A DNA stretch of 32,217 bases, from positions 1-32,217 of the forward strand of contig JACZXB010000014.1 in the NCBI GenBank assembly GCA_022571845.1. The letters run 5' to 3'. Origin of the DNA: Candidatus Zixiibacteriota bacterium (lineage in GTDB: Bacteria > Zixibacteria > MSB-5A5 > GN15 > FEB-12). The notes under the pieces are model-generated. The model did not search any database and had not been told where the DNA came from. It saw only the letters and a program-made list of their open reading frames with translations. Positions 7,438-14,017 of the stretch are shown here, one piece after another. How positions within the stretch are numbered: the stretch's first letter is position 1; every line of letters starts with the position of its first letter. The translations under genes and the position numbers were made by a program.

Positions 7438-8588
7438 CAAACTCCCTTGATTCCCAGAGAAGTTGCATAACGTTCAAATGTCTTACCATAAAGACTTGTC
7501 AATTTATAGGCATCAGAATAAAGGAGCTTGCCTTCTTTCGCAGCTATGATCACTGCTGAGGCAAATCGCCGCCCCACCCGCATATTCTGAGTTGCATAGA
7601 AATTTCCACCATCAGGTCGACGGGCTGCTGTACGACGTTCATCGCTTTGATAAGCACTGTAAAATTCTAAGAATTCTCTTTTACTAATTAGGCCTAAGTC
7701 TAACGCCCTTCTCGCTCCGACAATGGAGCTAACCTTAAATATGCTTGCGATCCTTTGAAAAGTTTCCGTGTCTTTTTTTATTGCAGTCCATCTTTGTCGT
7801 AATTCACTTTCGGGCACGAGAAACTCTGCTGCAACTTGATTACATGCTAACTCCGTCGGGTCATTCGCGGGCAACATATTTCTTAGGTCAAATGCGGCAC
7901 TGCTACCGAAAATCAAATGAGCTATTTCGTGAGCAAGAGTAAACATTTGTGATGCTTTACCGTCCGCACCGTTAACAAATACTAGTGGCGCATAATCGTC
8001 AACCAGAACAAATCCCTTGAATTCATCTGGATCAAGTTTTCTACTCGTGTTGTTGTCTACTACTCCATTTACTACCACCATTATGCCTGCGGATTCAATA
8101 GATTCCCGCAATGTGCGTAACGCTTCTGTCCAATTTCGTTCTTTGCTAGCCCAGCTAGGAGAAAACCCTAAAGCCTTACGTATTTTTTCTGCAACGAGAT
8201 TGATACCTTGGCTTATTCGAGCAGTATTGATAAATGAAAGCGGTTCTTGACCCTGTTCAATCAAATTTTCTCTCATCCAAGATTGTCGTCGCTGCATAAT
8301 ATGAACAGTTTCGAGAAGATTGGGGCTCGGTCCCTTTGTTGTTCTTTTTCGAATCGTTCGAAAATGTGGCATCGGTAGCTGCTCTTCAGGTGGTTCTGAT
8401 AGGAAAAAATAACCCAAAGGCGTTAGCGTAGCTCTTGCCAGAGATTCTAATTGTCGAAGGGTAGGGTCTGTCTTACCTGCAATCCATTCTTCTAATCGGG
8501 GAAACCTTTTTTGTAAGTCTCTAACTGTTCGATCTGAACGCTTTAGTGCCCAGCGCAAAATATTTTCACTTACTGCAACCCGACTCAT
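7437..8588 (-). CDS. XRE/ImmA-IrrE family metallopeptidase, antitoxin partner of DUF4411
   Basis: The protein has 383 residues. Residues 5-65 form an XRE-like helix-turn-helix region (VSENILRWALKRS, then FPRLEEWIAGKTDPTLRQLE). Residues 170-260 carry the ImmA/IrrE zinc peptidase core. HEIAH at 220-224 supplies two His ligands and the catalytic Glu, and TELACNQVAAEFLVP follows with the distal acidic ligand. Members of this COG2856 group with a DNA-binding head are paired with DUF4411 toxins in predicted type II toxin-antitoxin systems. The head is expected to repress the operon, and the peptidase may respond to stress. It is the first gene of a two-gene operon. A palindrome lies just upstream of its start. 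Confidence 0.85.
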   Translation of the reverse strand: MSRVAVSENILRWALKRSDRTVRDLQKRFPRLEEWIAGKTDPTLRQLESLARATLTPLGYFFLSEPPEEQLPMPHFRTIRKRTTKGPSPNLLETVHIMQRRQSWMRENLIEQGQEPLSFINTARISQGINLVAEKIRKALGFSPSWASKERNWTEALRTLRESIESAGIMVVVNGVVDNNTSRKLDPDEFKGFVLVDDYAPLVFVNGADGKASQMFTLAHEIAHLIFGSSAAFDLRNMLPANDPTELACNQVAAEFLVPESELRQRWTAIKKDTETFQRIASIFKVSSIVGARRALDLGLISKREFLEFYSAYQSDERRTAARRPDGGNFYATQNMRVGRRFASAVIIAAKEGKLLYSDAYKLTSLYGKTFERYATSLGIKGV

Positions 8589-8598
8589 ATCTCAGCCC

Positions 8599-8615
8599 CT
8601 ATCAATAAATGATAG
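8599..8615. promoter_or_regulatory. Inverted repeat upstream of the antitoxin gene, candidate operator
   Basis: CTATCA and TGATAG (6-bp perfect arms, five-base spacer ATAAA) lie 11-27 bases before the ATG at 8588. An XRE-type antitoxin commonly represses its own operon by binding such a palindrome over the promoter or leader. No clear -35/-10 pair was found close by, so the operator role is an inference from position and symmetry. Confidence 0.4.
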
Positions 8616-8733
8616 TTTTGTACAAATACTAGCGTTCTCTCTTTGGCGTTTGCACGAAGTTTCTTCCCCGTCTTTCTATAGCTTAATAAATGAGTTGTTT
8701 TCATACAACATAAAATGGAGCAATGTGCTCTCT

Positions 8734-9633
8734 CTAATACAACCTCTCCCTTTTAGCCAAAAAGGCATACAGGGCTTTGTCGAAGGGCATCGAAGTGTCG
8801 ACCGGGTGGTAGTCGATCCTTGACTGGCGGCAGGCGGCGGCAATCTCTTCAGAGAAATCAGAGACCGCTCTGGCGTAATGCCCTTTGATCTGATAAGGCA
8901 GAGTGGTCAGCTCCTCGCCGGTTTCCATATCTTTAAATATCGCCTCCGACGGAAAAGCAAAATCCCGTTCGCGCGGGTCAAGAATATGAAAAACTATAAC
9001 CTCGTGCTTGTTGTACCTGAAATGCTTGAGTCCGGAGATAATCTTGCCGGCATCGTCTAAGAGGTCAGACAATATAATAACCAGCCCGCGCCTTTTGATA
9101 CGCTCGGCCATTTCGTGTAAAGTTGAGGTAATATCAGTTTTGTCCGATGGCGCTTGCCGGGCCAGTTCGTTTAAAAGAACATGCAGATGTCCAGATTTTG
9201 AGCGCGGGGGAATATAGCGCCGGATTTTTTCATCAAAAGTTACCAAGCCGACAGCGTCTCTTTGCTTGAGCATCATGTAGGACAGCGCGCCGCATAACAG
9301 ACGAGCATAATCCATTTTAGTGATGCGGTCTCCGGACTTATAGGCCATCGAAGCCGAGCAGTCCAGCAGCAGATAGGCTTTGAGATTGGTTTCTTCTTCG
9401 AACTGTTTGATATAATAGCGGTCGGATTTGGCGTAAACTTTCCAGTCGATGTCGCGGATATTATCACCGGGCATATACTGACGGTGCTCGGCGAACTCGA
9501 CCGAAAAACCATGGTAGGGAGATTTGTGAAGACCGGCGATGAAACCTTCGACCACCATGCGGGCGCGGATTTCCATCCCTTTTAGTTTGGAGACAATCTC
9601 CGGGTTGAGGTATTGCTGATAGCCTGTGTTCAT
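8734..9633 (-). CDS. DUF58 protein with von Willebrand factor A-like fold
   Basis: The protein has 299 residues. It carries the DUF58 signature (MPGDNIRDIDWKVYAKSDR, residues 54-72) and then a vWA-like domain with a DCSASM metal-binding motif at 91-96, matching DxSxS. There is no signal peptide or membrane helix, so it is probably cytoplasmic at the membrane face. DUF58 proteins are standard partners of MoxR ATPases, and the vWA domain binds client proteins. It is the last gene of the moxR operon and overlaps its membrane-protein neighbour by four bases (ATGA). The batA/batB-like genes that often follow are missing. The client is unknown. Confidence 0.88.
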   Translation of the reverse strand: MNTGYQQYLNPEIVSKLKGMEIRARMVVEGFIAGLHKSPYHGFSVEFAEHRQYMPGDNIRDIDWKVYAKSDRYYIKQFEEETNLKAYLLLDCSASMAYKSGDRITKMDYARLLCGALSYMMLKQRDAVGLVTFDEKIRRYIPPRSKSGHLHVLLNELARQAPSDKTDITSTLHEMAERIKRRGLVIILSDLLDDAGKIISGLKHFRYNKHEVIVFHILDPRERDFAFPSEAIFKDMETGEELTTLPYQIKGHYARAVSDFSEEIAAACRQSRIDYHPVDTSMPFDKALYAFLAKRERLY

Positions 9634-10169
9634 AATGAATCAGCCGGTTTTTCAAGTAAGTTTACGTAAATGACAAAAGACATATAAGCAATTGAACCGA
9701 GAATCAAAAATCCGCTGATAGCCAGAATGTCGTCATAGAACCAATGGAAATGCTGGCCGGCCAGTCCGAAAGCGTGAACGAATATAGAAAGACCAAAAAC
9801 CCAGAGGACAGTTTTTTTTAATTTTGGTTTTACTGAGGTGAACAAAAAGACAAAGCCGATTGCAAAGAACAATAGCGTCTGGCCGTTAATGTGCGTGTGT
9901 GCCAGCTTAACATTTCGCTCGAATCGTTCCGAGCTTAGCTCGTTTTCTGTTTCGCCAATTTCTGTCTCATCGTCAGAGCTATCAGCCGGTTCTGCTTCAC
10001 CGTACGGCTCGGTGACATAGGCGGGAACGTCTTCTTCGCTAATCATCCCTTCCTGGACATAGAGAATCAATATCGTCCAAGCACAGACACAAAGCATCAG
10101 TGTGGTAAAGAGCCCAACGAATAGCTTAGCATAGGGCGGAAGATTTGAGATTTTGAGCGATTCAAACAT
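9630..10169 (-). CDS. Four-helix membrane protein of the moxR operon
   Basis: The protein has 179 residues and I do not recognise the family. There are four likely membrane helices: about 15-40 (LFVGLFTTLMLCVCAWTILI), 95-112, 120-138 and 145-170. A very acidic loop of about 45 residues follows helix 1 (EPADSSDDETEIGETENE). His residues cluster at the membrane edges, in LAHTHINGQ, VHAFGLAGQHFHWFYDD, and could bind metal or heme, though this is only a guess. The gene lies between moxR and the DUF58 gene and overlaps the latter by four bases, so it probably works with that chaperone pair as a membrane anchor or client. Confidence 0.75.
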   Translation of the reverse strand: MFESLKISNLPPYAKLFVGLFTTLMLCVCAWTILILYVQEGMISEEDVPAYVTEPYGEAEPADSSDDETEIGETENELSSERFERNVKLAHTHINGQTLLFFAIGFVFLFTSVKPKLKKTVLWVFGLSIFVHAFGLAGQHFHWFYDDILAISGFLILGSIAYMSFVIYVNLLEKPADSL

Positions 10170-10190
10170 ATTCTTTGCTTTCTAGTCAAG

Positions 10191-10260
10191 GTCTGACCCT
10201 TCGACTCCCCTCGACTCCCACGGGACTTCGTAAGCTTCGGGACTTTGTCCGCTCAGGGTG
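10191..10260. repeat. Palindromic intergenic repeat, inverted copy of unit C
   Basis: The stretch from ACCCTTCGACTCCC to TTTGTCCGCTCAGGGT lies between moxR and the membrane-protein gene. Its ends are mutually inverted (ACCCT/AGGGT). It shares ACCCTTCGACTCCC, CGGGAC and TGTCCGC with the reverse complement of 5286-5328, so the two are copies of one dispersed element. It interrupts an operon, so it may shape mRNA processing. Confidence 0.65.
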
Positions 10261-10281
10261 GCGCCTGCCAGGATTTGCCTG

Positions 10282-11289
10282 TTAACTCTTTTCTTTAACC
10301 GTTTCAAGTATCCGTTTGATGATTTCGTTGGTGTCGATGCCATCAGCCTCGGCGTTAAACGAAGTTACAATCCTGTGACGCAGAACCGGATAAGCTGCAA
10401 AGCGGACATCTTCGGCGCCGGGGGTAGGGCGGCCATCGAGAATCGCTTTGGTTTTGGCGGCCAGTATCAAATACTGCGAGGCTCTTGGACCGGCGCCCCA
10501 GTTAACCCAGTTTTTAATAAAGTCTGGCGCGCTGTCATCGGGCGGGCGGGTGGCTCTGACTAAGTTAACCGCGTATTCAATTAGATGATCCGAAACCGGC
10601 ACCCGGCGCACCAACTGCTGAAAAGCTATAATTTCTTCCGGCGAAAGAACTTTGCTAAGCTGATAGTCAGGCACGGCGGTAGTCGATTTTACAATTTCCT
10701 GTTCTTCGGCACCTGAGGGATAATCGACCATTATGTTAAACATAAAGCGGTCAAGCTGTGCTTCGGGAAGCGGGTAGGTGCCTTCCTGTTCAATCGGGTT
10801 CTGGGTAGCCAGCACAAAAAACGGTTCGTCTAACTTATAGGTGTTACCGGCGGCAGTGACCTCGTGTTCCTGCATCGCTTGTAAGAGAGCGGCCTGAGTC
10901 TTCGGAGGGGTGCGGTTTATTTCATCGGCTAAGACTATATTTCCAAATACGGGACCTTTGACAAAGCGGAATTCCCTTTTGCCGGTCGTGTGATCTTCTT
11001 CGATTATCTCAGTGCCGGTGATATCCGCGGGCATAAGATCGGGCGTAAACTGAATCCGGCTGAATTTGAGATTTAGAGCATTGGCCAGGGTTGAAATCAG
11101 AAGCGTCTTGGCCAGACCGGGCACACCTATTAATAGAGAATGACCGGAAGACAAAAGCGATATCAACAGCAGCTCTATGACTTTTTCCTGGCCGATAATA
11201 ACTTTGCCGATTTCTTTAATAATCTTCTGGTGAGCGGTGTGAAGTTGTTCTACCGCAGTAATATCGGATTTTGTATCAACAAGGGACAT
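10282..11289 (-). CDS. MoxR family AAA+ ATPase
   Basis: The protein has 335 residues, full length for MoxR. Walker A is GVPGLAKT at 55-62 (Ala before Lys is normal in MoxR). Walker B is NIVLADEINR around 117-126, followed by TPPKTQAALLQAMQE and the sensor region FVLATQNPIEQEGTYPLPEAQLDRF. MoxR proteins are hexameric chaperone-like ATPases that mature or insert metal cofactors into client complexes together with vWA proteins. Here the partner is the DUF58 protein two genes downstream. GGAGG lies four bases before the ATG. About 110 bases containing a palindromic repeat separate it from the next gene. Confidence 0.92.
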   Translation of the reverse strand: MSLVDTKSDITAVEQLHTAHQKIIKEIGKVIIGQEKVIELLLISLLSSGHSLLIGVPGLAKTLLISTLANALNLKFSRIQFTPDLMPADITGTEIIEEDHTTGKREFRFVKGPVFGNIVLADEINRTPPKTQAALLQAMQEHEVTAAGNTYKLDEPFFVLATQNPIEQEGTYPLPEAQLDRFMFNIMVDYPSGAEEQEIVKSTTAVPDYQLSKVLSPEEIIAFQQLVRRVPVSDHLIEYAVNLVRATRPPDDSAPDFIKNWVNWGAGPRASQYLILAAKTKAILDGRPTPGAEDVRFAAYPVLRHRIVTSFNAEADGIDTNEIIKRILETVKEKS

Positions 11290-11340
11290 CTAACCTCCAA
11301 ACAGGCGTAACTTGATTAATTCCAGATTTTAACTTCCCCC

Positions 11341-11346
11341 ATTATA
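11341..11346 (-). promoter_or_regulatory. Candidate -10 element of the moxR operon
   Basis: A consensus TATAAT read on the minus strand lies 52 bases before the moxR ATG. The sequence 17 bases upstream (CCACTT) is a poor -35 match, so an activator or a different sigma factor may be involved. The call rests on the -10 box and its position. Confidence 0.4.
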
Positions 11347-11394
11347 CTATATATTTGGAAAAAAAGTGGGGGAAATTTTGGGGGGAACCAATAT

Positions 11395-11419
11395 CCCACT
11401 GACATAAATTGTCAGTGGG
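11395..11419. promoter_or_regulatory. Perfect 10-bp inverted repeat upstream of a -35 box
   Basis: CCCACTGACA (11395-11404) and TGTCAGTGGG (11410-11419) are perfect inverted arms around TAAAT. The repeat ends 20 bases before the -35 box of the plus-strand promoter at 11440. The T/A-rich tract is on the wrong side for a terminator of the minus-strand operon, and moxR starts, not ends, here. A binding site for a dimeric activator or repressor is therefore the best reading. Confidence 0.5.
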
Positions 11420-11439
11420 TAAAAAAGTCTATTTTTCAC

Positions 11440-11468
11440 TTGACATGCTATTCTTATGCTCATATAGT
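11440..11468 (+). promoter_or_regulatory. Sigma70-type promoter
   Basis: TTGACA (11440-11445), a 17-base spacer and TATAGT (11463-11468) form a near-consensus housekeeping promoter. Transcription would start near 11475, about 90 bases before the ATG at 11564, and cover the thioredoxin-like gene and probably the Cys-rich peptide gene. Confidence 0.75.
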
Positions 11469-11563
11469 TATTCTCAGATAACGCAGTAAGAACTGTTCAG
11501 AAAAATTTAATCAATTAGCTGGGTGACTTTGGGCTGGTTTCCAGCTTGTCTCAAGGAGGAGCT

Positions 11564-12130
11564 ATGCGCCACTTTATCGTTAAGGCGATCATTGCCAGCG
11601 TGCTGATTTTTGTCGGTGTCGGAGGTGGGGTTTATGTAGGTACTGCGCTTTCCAACCGAGCCACACCTTTGGGCATTTCTCCGGAAATGTTTACTAATAG
11701 TTCATATCTAAAAAGAAATGAGAAATTCCCTGATTACAAACTGACCGAATACAAATCTGCAAACGAAGTCTCGATTACCACTTTGACAAAAGAATCACCG
11801 ACATTGCTATTTTTTCTTAGTACGTCCTGCGATGCCTGTTACCACCTAGCGACATTTATCAGAAACGCAGTGGCCGGAAATTTACATGACGATATTCAAA
11901 TTGTTCTAATCTTTGATGCTGGTGACTTGACCGACTCGACGTACTATCCGGATTCCCTGATAATTCCAAACGCAAGAACATTTATTACGGAGCGCCGGGC
12001 CCAGATTTTAGAGGATGGCCTGAATGTCATGCCGTCTGTTGTGGGTCTGGATAAAGAGAACGTTATCAAATTTATTATGTCAGGCTACAACAGGATGATA
12101 AATGCAGACTTTATTAATAGATATCTTTGA
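11564..12130 (+). CDS. Membrane-anchored thioredoxin-fold protein (CxxC)
   Basis: The protein has 188 residues. The start is the ATG at 11564, four bases after AGGAGG; a TTG start six codons earlier would include that site in the coding sequence. Residues 4-28 form one N-terminal helix (IVKAIIASVLIFVGVGGG), so the domain is probably anchored facing the periplasm. The redox motif is Cys89-Asp-Ala-Cys92, following the strand PTLLFFLSTS. VMPSVV later supplies the Pro that faces the active site in thioredoxin folds. It resembles TlpA/ResA-like thiol-disulfide proteins but lacks extended similarity that I can name. The next gene encodes a secreted peptide with ten Cys, a plausible substrate for disulfide formation or repair. 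Confidence 0.75.
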   Translation: MRHFIVKAIIASVLIFVGVGGGVYVGTALSNRATPLGISPEMFTNSSYLKRNEKFPDYKLTEYKSANEVSITTLTKESPTLLFFLSTSCDACYHLATFIRNAVAGNLHDDIQIVLIFDAGDLTDSTYYPDSLIIPNARTFITERRAQILEDGLNVMPSVVGLDKENVIKFIMSGYNRMINADFINRYL

Positions 12131-12222
12131 ATTCATATTGAGCAATAGGTCTGGATTTTGTGCCAATGAGACTTTTTGGGCAAAATTCAGGGAGTCGTTA
12201 ACATATTACAAAAGGAGTTGCA

Positions 12223-12519
12223 ATGAAGAAGAACATTTCCAAAATGGCCGGAGTATTAGTTCTGGCCCTAACCCTCGGCCTACTGGTCGGCATGACTTAT
12301 CCGACTAAAGTTCAGGCCGGCCCATCGCCGTGCCCCCTAAGGCTTAATTATTGTTTTGCGTACGCTGGAGGGTGCGGTGGGGGCGCATGCGGCGATTGCG
12401 AGAGACCTTATCAAATTACTACACGAACGAGAGAAAATGGTAGTTGCTGCGGGACTGTAGTAGTAACGGGTTGTGAACTGGACACATCATGTCCTAGTTA
12501 TCCCTGCGATATTCCGTAA
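12223..12519 (+). CDS. Small secreted Cys/Gly-rich peptide
   Basis: The product has 98 residues, and GGAG lies a few bases before the ATG. Residues 1-32 are a Sec signal peptide (AGVLVLALTLGLLVGM, cleavage likely after VQA). The mature part has about 66 residues with ten Cys, at 37, 44, 51, 56, 59, 75, 76, 84, 90 and 95, including GGCGGGACGDC and SCC. An even number of Cys in so short an exported protein implies a disulfide-rich mini-fold or metal binding. The layout (short exported peptide next to a membrane thioredoxin-like protein) recalls the NVEALA-type peptides of Bacteroidetes, though the motif itself is absent. The function is unknown. A hairpin terminator follows the stop. Confidence 0.75.
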   Translation: MKKNISKMAGVLVLALTLGLLVGMTYPTKVQAGPSPCPLRLNYCFAYAGGCGGGACGDCERPYQITTRTRENGSCCGTVVVTGCELDTSCPSYPCDIP

Positions 12520-12538
12520 TTCTTGAGGGTAGAAGAAA

Positions 12539-12571
12539 TGAGGGAGGAATTTTTCCTCCCTCAAATATTTA
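12539..12571 (+). terminator. Hairpin terminator after the Cys-rich peptide gene
   Basis: TGAGGGAGGAA (12539-12549) pairs perfectly with TTCCTCCCTCA (12553-12563) around a TTT loop, followed by AATATTT. The stem is strong and only 20 bases past the stop codon. The T-tract is short and broken, so termination may be partial. The A/T layout would allow some function in the other direction too. Confidence 0.65.
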
Positions 12572-12583
12572 CGAAATGAATTA

Positions 12584-12609
12584 GGCAGAACCGCTAAGGG
12601 GGTGCTGCC
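12584..12609. repeat. Second copy of palindromic repeat unit B
   Basis: GGCAGAACCGCTAAGGGGG followed by TGCTGCC repeats the unit at 5250-5274, including GGCAGAACCGCTAA. One stem position is mismatched (A opposite G), so this copy is slightly decayed. Confidence 0.7.
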
Positions 12610-12666
12610 CTACAAGGCCTGGATTGATAGTATCCTGTTAGAAATCAATCAGTTAATCGCTGCAAC

Positions 12667-12763
12667 TGTGGATAAAGCTATACTTTTAATTTATCTCAAG
12701 GTCGTTAGTGCTTGAAATATAACAATTTAGGGTCTTATCCACACATCGGGCTGTTTTTCCACA
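12667..12763. other. Cluster of DnaA boxes, candidate replication origin or DnaA-binding site
   Basis: Two perfect 9-mer DnaA boxes, TGTGGATAA (12667-12675, minus orientation) and TTATCCACA (12735-12743), and one near-box TTTTCCACA (12755-12763) fall within 100 bases. AT-rich DNA (12676-12730) lies between them. I saw no other perfect box elsewhere in the window. The site is directly beyond the bactofilin gene of the parAB block, where origins are often found. Against it, both flanking operons are transcribed towards the site and dnaA is absent. A DnaA-titrating or regulatory site is the alternative. Confidence 0.5.
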
Positions 12764-12805
12764 ATTCAACAATCGAGCAAATGGAAGATCAAAAATGTAG
12801 AAAAA

Positions 12806-13237
12806 CTAATCTTCGTAGTCTTCGTCGCCGGATTCAACTGCCGGTACCGGCTCGCGACTCTCTTTTGGGTCTAAAAAGCCCAAATCCGGGTCGCTGTCTT
12901 TCATATTACAGGCGCCCGAGAACATAGCGCCCTGCTCAATAACCAGCGATTTAGCCCGAATATCACCGTCCATCTCGCATTTGGCCTGAAGCTCTACTTT
13001 TTCTGTGGCGCTGACATTGCCGATCATCCGTCCGGCGATAATGACTGTGGAGCCTTCGATTTCTGCCTCGACCACGCCGGTCGCACCGATTGTAACCGCA
13101 TCGGAACAGATAATTTTGCCTTTGGCCGTGCCGTCAACTCTAAGCCCGCCTTTGACATCAAGAGTTCCGTTAAATACGGTGTCCTTGCCAATAATCGTAT
13201 TCATTGCACCATCCGTTTCGCTTTGAATTAGTTTCAT
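12806..13237 (-). CDS. Bactofilin
   Basis: The protein has 143 residues. The central region (about 13-112) is a bactofilin beta-helix with repeating short strands: TLDVKGGLRVDGTAKGKI, VTIGATGVVEAEIEGS, MIGNVSATEKVELQA. It is flanked by a short N-terminal tail and a Pro/acidic C-terminal tail (ESGDEDYED). Bactofilins polymerise without nucleotide into filaments at the membrane and help place cell-wall enzymes and chromosome-segregation proteins. It follows an M23 peptidase gene by three bases and lies downstream of parAB, the known bactofilin/M23 and bactofilin/Par association. It is the last gene of this block. Confidence 0.92.
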   Translation of the reverse strand: MKLIQSETDGAMNTIIGKDTVFNGTLDVKGGLRVDGTAKGKIICSDAVTIGATGVVEAEIEGSTVIIAGRMIGNVSATEKVELQAKCEMDGDIRAKSLVIEQGAMFSGACNMKDSDPDLGFLDPKESREPVPAVESGDEDYED

Positions 13238-13240
13238 AAA

Positions 13241-14008
13241 TTACTTCAATTCTAAAGGGTTAATTGGTTCATCGTTTATTTTTACTTCATAATGCAGATG
13301 CGGGGCGGTGGACTTTCCGGTATTACCTGATAGCGCAATACGGCTGCCCGGCAAGACTTTGTCCCCTTTCTGCACCAAAATCTCTTTGTTATGGCCGTAA
13401 AGCGAGATAATGCTGTCATTATGTTTTAGAACGACAATTTTGCCGTAAACTTCATCATCACCGGTCATTACAACTTCACCAATAGCTGTCGCCAAAACCG
13501 GTGTTCCCTCGGCGCAGGCTATATCAATACCCGGGTGGTAGCGGGCCGAGTCATCTATCACAAAATCCTGTGAGATAAATCCCTGTATCGGCAAGCCCGA
13601 GGGAATGCTCATATCTGCCCCGGCAGAGCGTCTGACCGCCGCCATAGCTGTTTTATCAATTGAGGCAAACAATGTGGAATCATCGGGCAGCACCGGAAAC
13701 TTAATATCGATTCCGGCCAGTTCAATCAGGCGGCTGACAATGTCGCGGGTTTGATTTAAGTTTTGTTCTAACAGCTGCACTTTATACTGATATTTTAAGA
13801 GTCGTTCGTTTTCTTCTCTCAAATTATCGGCCATTGTTGCTTCGGCCAAAATTCTACCATAAAAAACAAAAAATAAAATTATACCAAGTATTAAAACACC
13901 GAAAGCACCGGCGACCGCCTGAAGAAGCCATTTGCGGACACGAATGCCGCGCTGGGCCTCTGCCCCTTCGGGGATGAACATAATGGTTATAAATTTCGAA
14001 CTTGCCAT
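13241..14008 (-). CDS. Membrane-anchored M23 (LytM-type) peptidoglycan endopeptidase
   Basis: The protein has 255 residues. A membrane helix spans about 28-50 (LQAVAGAFGVLILGIILFFVF), a coiled coil follows at about 57-98 (LREENERLLKYQYKVQLLEQ), and the LytM domain occupies 140-250. The zinc ligands are all present: His158 and Asp162 in HPGIDIA, and His239 in HLHYE, with His237 and His206 (YGHN) as catalytic partners. It should be active on cross-links in the periplasm. M23 proteins encoded next to bactofilins are positioned by the filament for local wall cutting and cell-shape control. It is separated from parB by nine bases. Confidence 0.92.
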   Translation of the reverse strand: MASSKFITIMFIPEGAEAQRGIRVRKWLLQAVAGAFGVLILGIILFFVFYGRILAEATMADNLREENERLLKYQYKVQLLEQNLNQTRDIVSRLIELAGIDIKFPVLPDDSTLFASIDKTAMAAVRRSAGADMSIPSGLPIQGFISQDFVIDDSARYHPGIDIACAEGTPVLATAIGEVVMTGDDEVYGKIVVLKHNDSIISLYGHNKEILVQKGDKVLPGSRIALSGNTGKSTAPHLHYEVKINDEPINPLELK

Positions 14009-14017
14009 TTTGTATTA

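Noticed and set aside
11395-11419. Inverted repeat as an intrinsic terminator
   Set aside because: It lies upstream of both divergent genes and no T-tract follows the stem in a useful direction, so there is no transcript for it to end.
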